64,000 nt of DNA from Armigeres subalbatus (Eukaryota > Arthropoda > Insecta > Diptera > Culicidae): assembly GCF_024139115.2 (NCBI RefSeq), contig NC_085141.1, positions 246,868,096 through 246,932,095 of the forward strand, given 5' to 3'. Below, piece by piece: positions 11,043 to 21,841 of the stretch. The notes beneath the pieces were generated by a model. It did not search any database. It saw only the letters and a program-made list of their open reading frames with translations, and had not been told where the DNA came from. Position numbers and translations under genes: made by a program. How positions within the stretch are numbered: the stretch's first letter is position 1; each line of letters begins with the position of its first letter.

Positions 11043-14000
11043 GTAAGTGTCCACTGCGCGCTTTATCTCTATTGTGAGACCATCATTTTCCCTTGGCCAT
11101 TACCATTGTGTTTTGTAATCCAAATTGCAGCTTACTGTGTTGTGTCGTCTGTCCGTCGCACAATATGCCCCTCCCCCTTGGCGCAAGTGTGCGAGCGTGT
11201 GTGTGGGCGCGACATGCAGACCAATCTACAATCACTCACATACACACGCAGAGTAGACAAGACAGACCGCCTCCTCCTAGGTGACTTGTTGAGAATGTGT
11301 TTGCTAGCTGCACGTTCCGCACTCTGACACAATAGCAGTGCGCTGCGCATGCAACAACGTCGAGCTCCACATATACTCGTCCGCTCAGCTGTCGGCCAGC
11401 GGTCTGTGAAGCAATGGTAAATTGTTACTTACCTATCCCAATATAAAGATGAAACAAAACAAAACATATGCCTGTGTCTGTTTCTCTGATTCCCCAGATT
11501 GAACAGCGAAAGAGTCCCATTGTTTGCTTCCTTTTTGCGTGAATGATTGATATCAAATGGTTGCCGCCTTCTGCATACACTCCCCTACGAAAGATATTAA
11601 ACATATTGTAGACATTAAAACCGCTCATGTCATCTACTATCCGACCGTAATCACTAATCAGAGAATTTTCCCCTTTTCATTTCTTTTTCTTCTACTTTCA
11701 GGATGAAAATACATAAGAATGGCATACCTTCAGAAGTGTTAAAAAGTATTTCACAGATTGACAACTCCAACAAACAATGTTAGTATCGACCACCGGAACG
11801 GAACGCAGAGAGCCCACAATAACGCCGAATGCACATCGCCTTTTTTCGTTTATCATTGTTTAGCAGCGTTTGGCCTTTCCCTTACAGTAGTTCTCATTTG
11901 CTGGGTTGTTAATTTTAACAGGTTATCAAATATGTTCAAAATATGTCGAACCAATAAAACTGTTATAGAACTTCGATATTTCACACGTAAACGGCTGAGC
12001 TATTACACCATTGAATGTAATCCATGCATATTGCAATAACTGTGCACCTGATATACACAACGTCATTCCTGTAACTACTTGTTTGATCAGTTATATTCCT
12101 AGTACGTGCAAATCGAAACATTTGTAAAAACAGATTGTAGACAGATTTAGAAAAAAAAAATGATTACCAATGAGGCAATTCCTTCAACTCCGTCTTATTC
12201 TTAAACGGAGCTTGCACATACTTTTGAACCTGAATAAATCGTCAAAGCCTAAAATGGCATATCATTGCTTTGTGGCAGGTAGTTTTCGGTAACAAAGTGG
12301 AAAACTACTGGTACCAGGAAGATACAGAATGCACATATTCAAGTATCTAATGAACATTTGTAATTTTGAAATTGAAGGAATGCTACGAAGAACTTTTCAA
12401 CCGAATTTGAAAAAACAAATGGAATGAATTTACATTTCAATTCGAAAAATAAGTGTTGTTTTGATTCACGATTCACCCGGAAGCGAACTGAGAACCACTG
12501 TGCTATAAATTAGTGTAAATTACGAAAATGTGTCGCTTATTGTCGCCCCTTCTTCGCTGCCTTAGTTTGCTAAACATCCCACCTTTTTTTTCAACTTGTG
12601 TTCTCATCTACAAAAGTATCTATCATTGGTATCATATAATTAGATACGCAAATATTCACAAGCATGAAACTGGTTTCTCACCGGTTTTGGTTTGTTTATA
12701 TTTGAAGAACCACATCCCCTCTCCCCTCGCCCGACCAGAGCGGTACTAATGCTCAAAACACCGATTAGGTCATTTTCAACGCAGACTGGGCTTTGATAAA
12801 CTGAACTGTGGATCACCGCCGGTAGATAGAGCGTGTGTGGCGGCCGTCTTTCATCATCATCCATATGTGAACGAACACGCAAGCGAGCATCATTCGATAT
12901 GACCACCACCACCTCCACTACCATCATCAGAGGCATTGGCGAATAAATGTGTGACTCTTGTCTCTTTCAATTTGCATTGCGCGCAAATACGGACTCCTTG
13001 GGAATACTGCTTTACTGATTCGTTGATTTTTGTCTGCTTCTTCCCTCTCTATTAGATTTCCTTATGCTGGAAAACATCACGTCCTGCTACCGTCAGCCGT
13101 GCATTCTGGATCTGAAGATGGGTACCCGTCAGCACGGGGACGACGCTTCGGCGGAGAAACGCAGCAAGCAGATGGCCAAATGTGCCGCCAGTACGTCGGC
13201 CTCGCTTGGTGTTCGCCTGTGCGGTATGCAGGTCTACCAGGCCGACATCGACCACTACATGAAAAAGGACAAGTACTGGGGCCGGGAACTGAACGAGGAC
13301 GGCTTCAAGGGAGCGCTGCACAACTTTTTCCACAACGGGTTCCGATTACGCGTCAAGGTGATCGCCAAGGTGCTCGACAAGCTGGAACAGATGCGGCGCG
13401 TTATCGAGAAGCAGTCCAGCTATCGGTTCTACTCGTGGTAAGTTGACTGGAGAATTGAAAAAATGTTGGATATTTCTTTTAATGACAGGATTATCAGCTC
13501 TTAATATGTATGTAAGCCAAACAACTCTTATTAATAGATTCCTTCGCTTGATTTGTATTGATAAATGGCAATTTCCTTTGTAGAAAATGGGAATAAAAAG
13601 TAAATTTCAGTGATGAACTCTTTAATACAAGCAATTAAAAAAATAGGATGAAAAAGCGTATTTACGAAAGTCAAATTGTTTCTTCTCTTTCCTTCCTAAC
13701 CAGTTCCCTACTCATCGTCTACGAAGGCTACGAAGAATCGCCTGCAACGCCGGCCAGCAGTAGTTTCCCATCCGATCCGGATTATCACATACTGGAAACC
13801 GAGTCCACCAATTCCTACTGCTACGATGCGGACGCTTCGAATAGTTCGATCGAACAGTTCAACATGTCCTCATCGCACGACGACCCACTGGATGTGACGT
13901 CATCAAGCTCCGTTCACCATCGGCTCAACGCTTCGATGGCTACGGTGGCCACGGCTGCTGCCGCAGCCAAAGCGGCCTCGTCCGTTTCCACGGCATCAGC

Positions 14001-14952
14001 AACGTCCAGCGGAGCTTCTAGCGGAGGCAGTAGCTCCTCGGTCAGCGGCAACGCCGGTAAGGGCAAGGTTCCTTTCGTTCCGATATCCGAGGAAACGGTA
14101 TATCCCGGAGCCTGTGACGTGACAATGAACGTTCCAATGGGAACCACCCAAAATGTGACCAGTTCCAGTCCACATTCGATGGACTCGTGGATGAACTACA
14201 GTAGCAATAGCAGCAGCGATGATTACGCATCGGCCTTCGTGGTGCCGACCCATGTACAAAACACAGAAGCCGACGCGAGTTCGGACTTCGATGGGGGATT
14301 CAGCGGACGAGTCGTTCCGTCGAATCGAAAGCTAAGTGGCGTGGAGGTCCTGGAAAGGGAACGTTCCTCGTCACTTACGACTTCGCTCCCACCCAATGTA
14401 ACAACTGCGATATCGACGGTTGCTACAATGGCGTCATCGTCCAGTTCGCAGTGTGTTAACAGTATTAGTATTAGCAATACCAATAACAATAGTAGCAGTA
14501 GTTGCGGTAAGGCTCACGATCAATCCGATGCTGGATATCACGAGGACGAAGAAGTAGATGATCTCGATGACGACGAAGAAGGAGCCGTAGACGATGATGA
14601 TGATGAGGACGACGAAGGGCACCTGCTTCAGGAAACGACCGTCAGTTCAAAGCGACACCGTGGCAAGGAGTCCACTGGCAGCCGAGTAGCATCCAAGGTG
14701 CAACACACTCTCCGACGAAAACTTAGCTCTAAGTCCAAGTCCACTTCGATCAGTGGAAATAGCGCTGGTTCGGCTACCCTCGGACTGGCAGATGTGCGAA
14801 TGATCGACTTTGCACATACCACATTCGAAATCAAGAACGGAACGTCCATGTGCAATACAAACACTAAAGTGCATCATGGACCAGACAGCGGGTTCCTCCG
14901 AGGTCTCGACAGCCTGAAGCGCATCCTGACAGAAATCTGCGAAGAGCACTGA
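10922..14952 (+). CDS. IP6K: Inositol hexakisphosphate kinase (IP6K family), C-terminal four exons
   Basis: This kinase phosphorylates inositol hexakisphosphate to the pyrophosphate IP7, in the cytoplasm and nucleus. Exons: 10922-11042, 11702-11778, 13056-13437 and 13704-14952. The three introns have GT-AG ends and compatible phases, giving about 608 visible residues up to TGA. Family signatures are the inositol-binding PxxxDxKxG motif (PCILDLKMG, 13097-13123), then [10 protein letters not shown], the SSLL-type motif (CSLLIVYEG across the last junction) and the metal-binding IDFAH (14803-14817), followed by [18 protein letters not shown]. Between SSLL and IDFAH lies a low-complexity insert of over 300 residues, rich in Ser and Ala and with an acidic run near 14541-14622. 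This is far longer than in vertebrate IP6Ks (about 410-440 residues in all). A basic KRKRE in the first exon could be a nuclear signal. The N-terminal exons are not seen. The identification rests on motifs recalled from the family. Confidence 0.92.
11702..11778 (+). CDS. IP6K: IP6K microexon (77 bp)
   Basis: The acceptor TTCTACTTTCAG ends at 11701 and the donor GTTAGT starts at 11779. Reading on from the upstream exon it gives [15 protein letters not shown], then [12 protein letters not shown] into the next exon's FLMLENITS. This fits the IP6K pattern in which an RMK block precedes the YKFLLLEN-type strand. Without this exon the neighbouring exons are out of frame with each other. Confidence 0.88.
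13056..13437 (+). CDS. IP6K: IP6K exon with the PxxxDxKxG motif
   Basis: The acceptor CTCTATTAG ends at 13055 and the donor GTAAGT starts at 13438. The frame begins with two bases completing a Tyr codon, then [20 protein letters not shown]. It carries the catalytic [19 protein letters not shown], the core [12 protein letters not shown] and KYWGRELN, and ends in YRFYS plus two bases of a Cys codon. It is the best conserved exon. Confidence 0.93.
13704..14952 (+). CDS. IP6K: IP6K terminal exon with long low-complexity insert
   Basis: The acceptor CTAACCAG ends at 13703. The first base completes the Cys codon, giving [12 protein letters not shown]. Long Ser-, Ala- and Thr-rich and then Asp/Glu-rich stretches follow, with no fold apparent. 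The C-terminal kinase strand returns with DVRMIDFAH and the [12 protein letters not shown] helix, then TGA at 14950-14952. The ATG upstream at 13648 is intronic and is not a start. Confidence 0.92.
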
Positions 14953-15849
14953 GTGAGAGTGTGCAAAACCGATCTCCTGTACTATAACCATTGGTTCTTC
15001 CTTCTTGTATTTAAGTGCATACCTACTACATAGGATACCTAGAAAAATAGCACGTGCCGCGACGGTGCACGTGTGTCCTTAGTCTCTCTCTCTATCTGTT
15101 TCAATACCCGAACTTTGAGTAGCAGCTGTATGTACGGCTCTTCCAGTAGGACTATGGATCCGGAGCGGAGCGGACCGGCGGCAGCGTCAGTTGCAGCGCA
15201 ACGTCCCCCTTTCGGTAAAAGTGTGTTTTGTCGAAACGAGGAAACACCCGTTTTTGTGAAATATTGTGATACTAAAGCATTTTTTCATCCAAGTACATAT
15301 ATAAAGTATATATTTAATACGAGAGGAAAACAAAGAAAACTTAAAATTATAACGGAAAAATGTTACTTTTAGAAGAAAAATCCTTTAGTGGACGAGTGTG
15401 TGGGTTTTCGACTGTCGTATCGTTTTCTGTTGGATCTTTATTTTCACTCTTGTTTCGCATTCTGTGGGAAGTTAAGTTTGTGTAAAAAATATGCAATCCA
15501 ATTCTGCAACGATGGACAGAAGTGATACTTTTTCCCTCATTTGATTATGTTTTCAAGTAAGTATTCATTTCACTTTGGCGCACAGGCATATGTATTGCAG
15601 CAGGTAAGTTGTCTAAACACTCGCAAAAAAGAAAATAATAACGTGATTTGTTACCAGTGCACGTATTACACCAGTAGCATTTTTCGGTGAAATTATCCAA
15701 ATCTATTATATTTGTGGGTGGTATTATGAAATTCGGGTGTTCTACGAAGCGTTAAAACACGTAACGCTGGAATCATGAAAGGCTGAAAGTACCTATCAGA
15801 AGGCTAAACAATACCGAAAGCTAAAACTGGTGGAATAAAGTTTATTAAC
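14953..15849 (+). other. IP6K: Probable IP6K 3' untranslated region and flank
   Basis: The sequence after the TGA is AT-rich with no coding signal. AATAAA signals occur at 15836 and, inside the retroposon that follows, near 15886 and 15904. The true cleavage site cannot be chosen from sequence alone. Confidence 0.4.
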
Positions 15850-15928
15850 AAGCATTCAACCTTTCAGTGTTGAACTAAATCTGTGGAATAAAAAAACACC
15901 TAAATAAAGTTAAAAAAAGCATTCAACC
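15850..15928 (+). mobile_element. Ultra-short retroposon (55 bp) with 12-bp target duplication
   Basis: A 55-bp insert at 15862-15916 (core TGTTGAACTAAATCT, then AAAAAAACACCTAAATAAAG and an A-rich tail) is flanked by the identical 12-mer AAGCATTCAACC at 15850-15861 and 15917-15928. The same core with its tail sits at 51139-51201 between a different 12-mer. This is the expected signature of a very strongly 5'-truncated LINE or SINE 3' end. Confidence 0.8.
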
Positions 15929-16201
15929 GAGTACAATTTAAAGGAATACAATTTGGAAAAGATGTACAAACAAAGAAAAGAATGACGAATAAATAAAAAG
16001 AATGAATAAAAATGATTATCCACGAAAATCATTTCGCAGAAAACCTTTCCCAGGATATATCGTATCTCAGTTTTTTTCTATAAAATGTGTGCTTTAACCC
16101 ATACTATCTCAACGTATTATGAAAGGAACAGCTCTTGTGGACGTTGAGTGAGCTTTTCCAATACTCCGGGCGTTAATGGAGTTGAAACAAGAAATCATCT
16201 A

Positions 16202-16390
16202 CACCCAACATTGTTTTACACGGTTGGTGTTCAATAATTTCTCGGTTAACCTGAACTTTAACAGCTTTTCAAATACCACCTGAATTTTCTTTGATTTTTT
16301 GTGAACTTTTTCGTGAGGTTGACGCATAGTTTCATTGACGCTAAAGGTTTTAATCGACTAAACCCACCCGTGTAAAAAAAGAACCGGGTG
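16202..16390. mobile_element. 189-bp MITE with TA duplication, copy 1
   Basis: The ends CACCCAAC and GGGTG form an inverted repeat whose inner part reads TTTTACACGGTTGG / CCGTGTAAAAA. TA flanks it on both sides (16200-16201 and 16391-16392), as for Tc1/mariner-type targets. Copy 2 at 54508-54696 has exactly the same length and the same internal text (for example TTTCTCGGTTAACCTGAACT). There is no coding sequence. Confidence 0.88.
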
Positions 16391-16479
16391 TACTCTTTCC
16401 TCTTAGGGCCGATGCCCATGTATCGTTTTTTCAACGCTGCGTGCACGTGTGCATTGCTTGGTTGCTATTTATCCGGGTA

Positions 16480-16565
16480 CGATGGCCGAGAAGCACAATT
16501 TGTCAGTCGTCATCAGACAGTTATGACGGTAAGGCGCGTTCCCCTAAACGCGTTTTCTACTCCTA
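16480..16565 (-). repeat. Dispersed repeat shared with 46930-47010
   Basis: Read on the minus strand, GGGGAACGCGCCTTACCG followed by TGATGACGACTGACAAA and CTTCTCGG matches the plus strand near 46948-47010. The family is not recognised. It could be the untranslated end of a retrotransposon. A run of about ten G residues follows at 16766-16775. Confidence 0.6.
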
Positions 16566-17183
16566 TTATCAGCTGAAATTAAAGTCGATTGTTTAGCATA
16601 AGTAAGCAAACGTTTTACGGATGTTTCATCCCCATGGGCGTTGTGGTTCTCTCAATTCGTGCTCTTGAAAAATCACTAGAAAAATCACGTGGTTTCCAAG
16701 ATGGCCGATTTGTGGCTTTGTTGTATAACCACCTTAAGTGGAGCTGGCGTACTCAGAAAATTGGTCTGGGGGGGGGGGCCTTTGCCTGCGAATTGTCTCT
16801 GAACAGAAGGCTATACCGAAAGGCTATATTATTGCTCCAAAAAATAACTTTTGATAGAAGGCCCGGAGACCCATAGTGTTATATATCGATAGACTAAACC
16901 GACGCACTGAGGTGATGTCTGTATGTGTGAATGTAAGTGTTTTTTTTTTCTTCCTAAGCAATGGAGGGGGAATCTGCTCAACAGACATCCTGGGTTGTCC
17001 AGGAAGTGCGGGGTTAGGGACCACCTCCAACAGCAAACGAGGGAGGCAGGACTACATCCCCGACGCACCCTCGAGGTTAGCTGCATGTCCTTGTAGCATC
17101 GAACATCGGGACTCGCTTTTTTAGAAGAACACCATGGTATCGTGCCGGCGCATTGTCGGCTTTCCAGGTGGCCTTACCACGCC

Positions 17184-18540
17184 CTATGTCCTCGGAAGGT
17201 GGGAAGGGTCGACTTCGCGCCTGCTTCCCTCTGCACGACTGGTATCAAGAATGATGATGCCGCGTGTACTGTTATTGGCCTCTCTGCGAGAGGGTGTATT
17301 CGCCAACACACAGAGGGACTTGCCGACGCGGTGCCTACGCCTGCCCAAGCCTTGACGAAGACCCCTTTCCGTCCTCGGGTTCGGAACCCGCCCGGTTGAC
17401 CCACGCCGCGAAAGCGACGATACCATGTTGTTCTTCACGCGGCCACTTGTTCGATTAAAAGATCGAGTTTGACCACAGGGCATGACCACCGGTATGACCC
17501 ATGAAGCCGACTCCGATCCCTTGGACCACCTCTTATTTGCGCCTGAACTAGCCATCCTTAAGTCCACGCGCCAACTTCTGTGTAACTCCGAGACGATTTG
17601 GACGATAGCCGATAAAACGGCGTTCCAGCCAACTTCATCTTTACACATCCTCCGAACTAGGTTGTCCGGGGTAGTGTCCAGACCACATGTGGCAAGCATC
17701 TCGTCCAGGTCTTTAACTCTTAGATTCACCTCCGTCGTGAGTGCCCTCACCTTGACCGTCTCCCCTAGGACTTCCTCCGCCAACTTCTTGTAGGAGGATC
17801 ATCTCGCTCATCCGGGTACGTCTTATTCGGCGTACATCGGCGCCGAGTTCACCGAGCTTGACGGCACTCCTCATCGCCTTCAAGACGTCCGAGTACTTGG
17901 CCTCGTCCGCCGTGATGACTAGGGCATCTCCCCTGGAGCGATTGGCGCCTACCCTAGACTTCTTGCTACCCTCATTCGCCTGAGCCTTCGTTTCGGCCCT
18001 TGACGTCTTCGGTTTCCTCTTGTTCTTGACCAGGGTCCAGGAGGCGTCATCCCCCTCTATTTCCCTGGTCAGGGGCGGCTGAGAGCTCTCAGCCTGCCGT
18101 AACCCCTTACCATCGTCGTTCCTGGGTGGACGGACCTTTCCAGGTCCTTCGTCCTCCGGTTTTGGAGGAACCTGGCCGGGGTTCAGCTTCCCAGCCCCAC
18201 TACCCTTGTTCGGGGTAGTAACCCTCCGCGTTTTGGAGCGGCCCCCAGGGAACTCATCCCCTGGAGACTGTCTCCCCCGTTTTTGTGTCTGCTCCGTTGG
18301 AGCAGTCACCCCCGACGTGCCCGCGAATACTTGAGCCTCAGTCTGGGTAGACTTTGGCACCACCGTCTTCGCTGGCACGCCCTCGGTCGATTCGACCTTG
18401 GCCGAGTCCGCGAATCCTTGGGCCTCAGTCTGGGTAGACCTCGACTCCACGGATTTCACGGGTTTAGACTTGGCGTCCAACATCGACTTTCGAAGTTTCA
18501 GCAAGCTCCTCTTGAGGTCCTTACTGATATTATGCTTCGA
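17184..18540 (-). mobile_element. R1/LOA-type LINE fragment: ORF1 (gag-like)
   Basis: ORF1 reads from about 18504 leftward. A Ser/Lys/Pro-rich N-terminal region contains two STQTEAQ repeats. A core block follows (KYSDVLKAMRSAVKLGELG, DVRRIRRTR, EMILL) that matches the ORF1 at 63888-63259 (KYADVLKLLRAADSLSGLG, DVRSVRRTK, EMILV). One extra base near 17783 breaks the frame. The continuation (LAEEVLGETVKVRALTTEVN, then DLDEM) is at 17783-17184. The CCHC knuckles expected next are not visible, and the segment down to 17184 reads as unrelated open sequence. No endonuclease or RT follows, so this copy is truncated. Confidence 0.75.
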
Positions 18541-19061
18541 TGACGCAAAGAAATAATTGCATACTTCCAGAATTTTTTTATCAATTTTGAAAGAGCAAAA
18601 ACTATTAGAAACTTCAAGACTTCTTGGAAAATCTCAATACATCATTGGATACTTTTAGGAATGGAAAGAACTCCTCATAGACTCTGAGAAGCCTTTCGGA
18701 ATAGATTTATCCTTTACAATCTCGGAAACCTCTACGATTGTCAGTTTAATCTCTGATAAGCTTTCAAACCTTTGATTCACTTTGAAACGTTTTATTTTTA
18801 TATTTTTTTAGATCAAGAAATTGAAACAGTATTGACAGCATTAGATCTTTTAGTTATCCATATGGTATGTCACTACTATATTTATGAGTAGGACAATGCT
18901 TCGACTGTCTCAGCCAGGTATTTTTATGCGTAGGATATGTCCTACACTTGTTCCACTCGCTCCCGGCGCCACTGATTTCAGCCAGAGTTTACATTAAATC
19001 ATTGATAAACAGAATAGTTTTCATTATTTGAACGTAGTAAAATATGTTCTATAAGCAAGAC
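18541..19061. other. No recognisable feature
   Basis: This is AT-rich sequence between an ORF1 fragment and a SINE. No open frame with family similarity, inverted repeat or tandem repeat is evident. Confidence 0.5.
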
Positions 19062-19297
19062 CGTGCTAAGATTGGCTGGGTTCGATTCCCGGTGCCGGTC
19101 TAGACAATTTTCAGTTTGGAAATTGTCTCGACTTCCCTGGGCATAAAAGTTTTATCGTGTTACCCTCATGATACACGGATGCAAAAATGGTAGCTTGGCT
19201 GAGAAACCTCGATGTTAGAACTGTAGAAGTGCTGAATGAACACTACGCAGCCAGGCGGCAATGTCCCAATGGGGATGTAATGCCAATAAGAAGAAGA
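19062..19297 (+). mobile_element. Feilai-like tRNA-derived SINE, copy 1 (head truncated)
   Basis: The B-box GGGTTCGATTCCC is followed by CGGTGCCGGTCTAGAC, AATTGTCTCGACTTCCCTGG, GCATAAAAG and the SINE body ending in GGGGATGTAATGCCAATAAG with an AAGAAG tail. This order matches the Aedes Feilai family as I recall it. The A-box half of the tRNA-like head is missing or degraded. Confidence 0.75.
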
Positions 19298-19331
19298 AAA
19301 CATGTTCAAAACTCGCCTGCTTACTCCACCT

Positions 19332-19600
19332 AACTGTTCTGGTGTTGAGCAGCTTTGGCTCTCGCTAGCTCTTAGCTGTTACATACTTTGCATTTGTGTG
19401 ATGTACATTCCGCCGGATCGTGTGAATGGTTCGTCTCTTTTTGATCAGCACTTAGACTCACTCATAATGATAAATATATGATATTACGTGACAGAATGTT
19501 GGTAATTGGTGATTTCAACTTCAGTGGAATTAACTGGATAAAAAGTAATGGATCGTTCTTTTCACCGACCCGTCTCATTCAACCATGAATTCGTGTATCA
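19332..19600 (+). mobile_element. LINE endonuclease fragment with YIPP and GDFN motifs
   Basis: The plus strand reads CSGVEQLWLSLALSCYILCI, CVMYIPPDRVNGSSLFDQH and then, after a frameshift near 19480, MLVIGDFNFSGINWIKSNG. YIPP and GDFN are hallmark blocks of the apurinic-like endonuclease of jockey/CR1-type LINEs. It is too short and broken to be functional, and no RT is adjacent. Confidence 0.72.
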
Positions 19601-19860
19601 TTCGGCTATTGGACCCTAAAAAACTCTGATTAATCCACCTAGCAGTGTTGATGGCTTTCAAAAACAAATATCAAAAAGTATGAGTGAGTGTTTTTCAGCG
19701 TGTTTGCGCATAAAAAATAGTATTTTGGCCATAACTTCTGATACCATAGTCCAATCTGGCCAATTTTAAATATCGAGCTGAGTCGATTGGTATATAACGC
19801 TCTGGGGCCCTACCAATTATAACCCTATTGGTATATAACCCTATGGGTATATAACGATAT

Positions 19861-20145
19861 GGGACGCGCGGCTACAAAGCAAGATCATGATTCCCGGTGC
19901 CGGTTTAGGCAATTTTCGGATTGGAATCTTTTTTTTATTCTTTATTAATGAGGTTTTTAGCCCTAGGCTAGTGCACCTCAGAAAGGATTGGAAATTGTCT
20001 CGACTTCCCTGGGCATAAAAGTATCATCGTGTTAGCCTCATGATATACCAATGCAAAAATGGTAACCTGGCTTAGAAACTGCTTAATGAATGTTATGCTC
20101 CGAGGCGGCTCTGTCCTAGGGGATGTAATGCCAATAAGAAGAAAA
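19861..20145 (+). mobile_element. Feilai-like SINE, copy 2, with a nested retroposon
   Basis: It carries the same body as copy 1: TTCCCGGTGCCGGTTTAGGC, AATTGTCTCGACTTCCCTGG, GCATAAAAG and GGGGATGTAATGCCAATAAG. Part of the A-box region is present (GCGGCTACAAAGCAAG). A 58-bp insertion with its own target duplication splits it at 19927-19984. Just upstream the short motif TATAACCCTAT / TATAACG is repeated. Confidence 0.75.
19918..19993 (-). mobile_element. Ultra-short retroposon (58 bp) nested in a SINE
   Basis: The SINE copy is interrupted by 58 bp at 19927-19984 flanked by the identical 9-mer GGATTGGAA (19918-19926 and 19985-19993). On the minus strand the insert reads GGTGCACTAGCCTAGGGC, then AAAAACCTCATTAATAAAG and an A-rich tail, as expected of a LINE 3' end. 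It belongs to a different family from the inserts at 15862 and 51139. Confidence 0.78.
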
Positions 20146-20327
20146 CTATGGGTCTCCGAGCCTTCTATAATCTATAGGGAAACAGGTGGTAAAATGAACA
20201 GTTAAGAACTTGCGTTAAATTCAATCATAAAACGAGGATAATTTGTTAGTTTTACCATTTAGTCGAACAATTTAACACATATTTTTATTGCACTCAACAT
20301 TTTTTCGCTAATAAATATTGTTTTATA

Positions 20328-20595
20328 TCCAGCTTTCCGCGAGCGGTAATGGCCGCCAGCTTGCCTGCGGGTTAGTCTCTGATTTGACGTCTGTGGAGGT
20401 CAACTGCACCCACCGCTCCGAGCCTTCTGACAAATGTGGCATATTAGAAGGTGCTGATTATGTGAATTCAAGCCTTCTTATATACTACATTGATCAAAAT
20501 GCTTGAGCGGTGGGTGCAGTTGACCTCCACGAACGTCAAATCACAGACTAACCCGCAGGCAAGCTGGCGGCCATTACCGCTCGCGGAAAACTGGA
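20328..20595. mobile_element. 268-bp foldback MITE, 91-bp arms
   Basis: The arms 20328-20418 and 20505-20595 are reverse complements with few mismatches, starting TCCAGCTTTCCGCGAGCGG. TA stands on both sides. The 86-base spacer holds small repeats of GCCTTCT. The terminal motif TCCAGCTTTCC also forms the tips of the long-inverted-repeat element at 47160-48874. There is no coding capacity. Confidence 0.88.
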
Positions 20596-20689
20596 TAGTT
20601 TTTCTTCGAAATAAAAAAAAAACATCAAAATAAAAAACATCAAATGCCTTGTGGTAAAATAAACATCGCTTCTCATTCATTTATTTAGT

Positions 20690-21715
20690 CTACATCTCGC
20701 TCTCGCTCGCCAAGTCGTTTTACACCTGGTCTGCCCATCTCGCTCGTTGCGCTCCACGCCGTCTCGTACCTGCCGGATCGGAAGCGAACACCATCTTTGC
20801 AGAGTTGCTGTCCGGCATTCTTGCAACATGTCCTGCCCATCGTACCCTTCCGGCTTTAGCTACCTTCTGGATACTGCCGTAGAGTTCGGCGAGCTCGTGG
20901 TTCATCCGTCTCTCGAATACTCCGAGTGCTTGCAAGTCCTTCTCGAGCATTGTCCATGTTTCATGTCCGTAGAGGACAACCGGTCTTATTAGCGTCTTGT
21001 ACATGGCACATTTGGTGCGGTGGCGAATCTTTTTTGACCGCAGTTTCTTCTGGAGCCCGTAGTAGGCCCTTCGTATTTCACGACTAACATTGTTATCAGC
21101 CGTTAGCAAGGATCCGAGGTAGACGAATTCCTCGACCACCTCGAAGGTATCCCCGTCTATCGTAACACTGCTTCCCAGGCGGGCCCTGTCGCGCTCGGTT
21201 CCGCCCACAAGCATGTACTTTGTCTTTGACGCATTCACCCCCAGTCCAACTTGTGTTGCTTCACGTTTCAGGCGGGTGTACAGATCTGCCACTTTTGCAA
21301 ATGTTCGGCCGACAATGTCCATATCATCCGCGAAACAAATAAATTGACTGGATCTGTTGAAAATCGTACCCCGGCTCTTACACCCGGCTCTCCGCATGAC
21401 ACCTTCTAGTGCAATATTGAACAACAGGCATGAAAGTCCATCAGCTTGTCTTAGTCCCCGGCGCGATTCGAACGAACTGGAGTGTTCGCCCGAAATCGTC
21501 ACACAGTTTTGCACACCATCCACCGTTGCTGTGATCAGTCTGGTAAGCTTCCCAGGGAAGCTGTTCACGTCCATAATTTTCCATAGCTCTACGCGGTCTA
21601 TACTGTCGTATGCCGCCTTGAAATCAACGAACAGATTATGCGTTGGGACCTGGTATTTTTGAAGGATTTCGATTTGTCCGATGGTCGCACCCTCCAGGAA
21701 AAACAACAAATATTT
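20690..21715 (-). mobile_element. RTE-like LINE, 5'-truncated: reverse transcriptase to C-terminus
   Basis: One open frame of 329 codons (21709-20720) holds RT motif A (NLFVDFKAAYDSID), motif B (RRGLRQADGLSCLLFNIAL), the catalytic FADDMD and the thumb VNASKTKYML with EEFVYLGSLLTADN. The C-terminal signatures are LIRPVVLYGHETWTM and VRWAGHVARMPDS. Upstream RT motifs and the endonuclease are missing, so the copy is 5'-truncated near 21710. The GQGD-type box reads RQADG. The clade assignment (RTE/JAM1-like) is by recollection of the C-terminal pattern and is tentative. Confidence 0.85.
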
Positions 21716-21826
21716 GGCAGGAAATTCGTTCTCGATAGAAATCGACTAATTTCATAGATGTAAAACCAAGTCCGCAAGAAAATGCAGACAACCACTCTAT
21801 CGAACTAATTTATATTATTAAATCGT

Positions 21827-21841
21827 ATTTATTATTATTAT
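21827..21841. repeat. TAA/TTA microsatellite at the 3' end of the R4-like LINE
   Basis: ATTATTATTATTA is found exactly where the minus-strand LINE ends. Dong, a member of the R4 clade, is known for insertion into TAA repeats. Here the repeat could be the target or a slipped tail. Confidence 0.65.

Noticed and set aside
10791..11327. 178-codon plus frame read as a single exon
   Set aside because: It reads the IP6K exon 10922-11042 in a different frame and runs through both splice sites. The correct frame gives VMQATTMGG and joins the microexon.
13030..13446. 138-codon plus frame overlapping the main IP6K exon
   Set aside because: Out of frame with the PCILDLKMG motif; a shadow of the real exon.
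13648..13703. ATG at 13648 as start of a separate gene (434 codons)
   Set aside because: This part is the intron before the last IP6K exon. A polypyrimidine tract and acceptor precede 13704, and the following residues continue the kinase.
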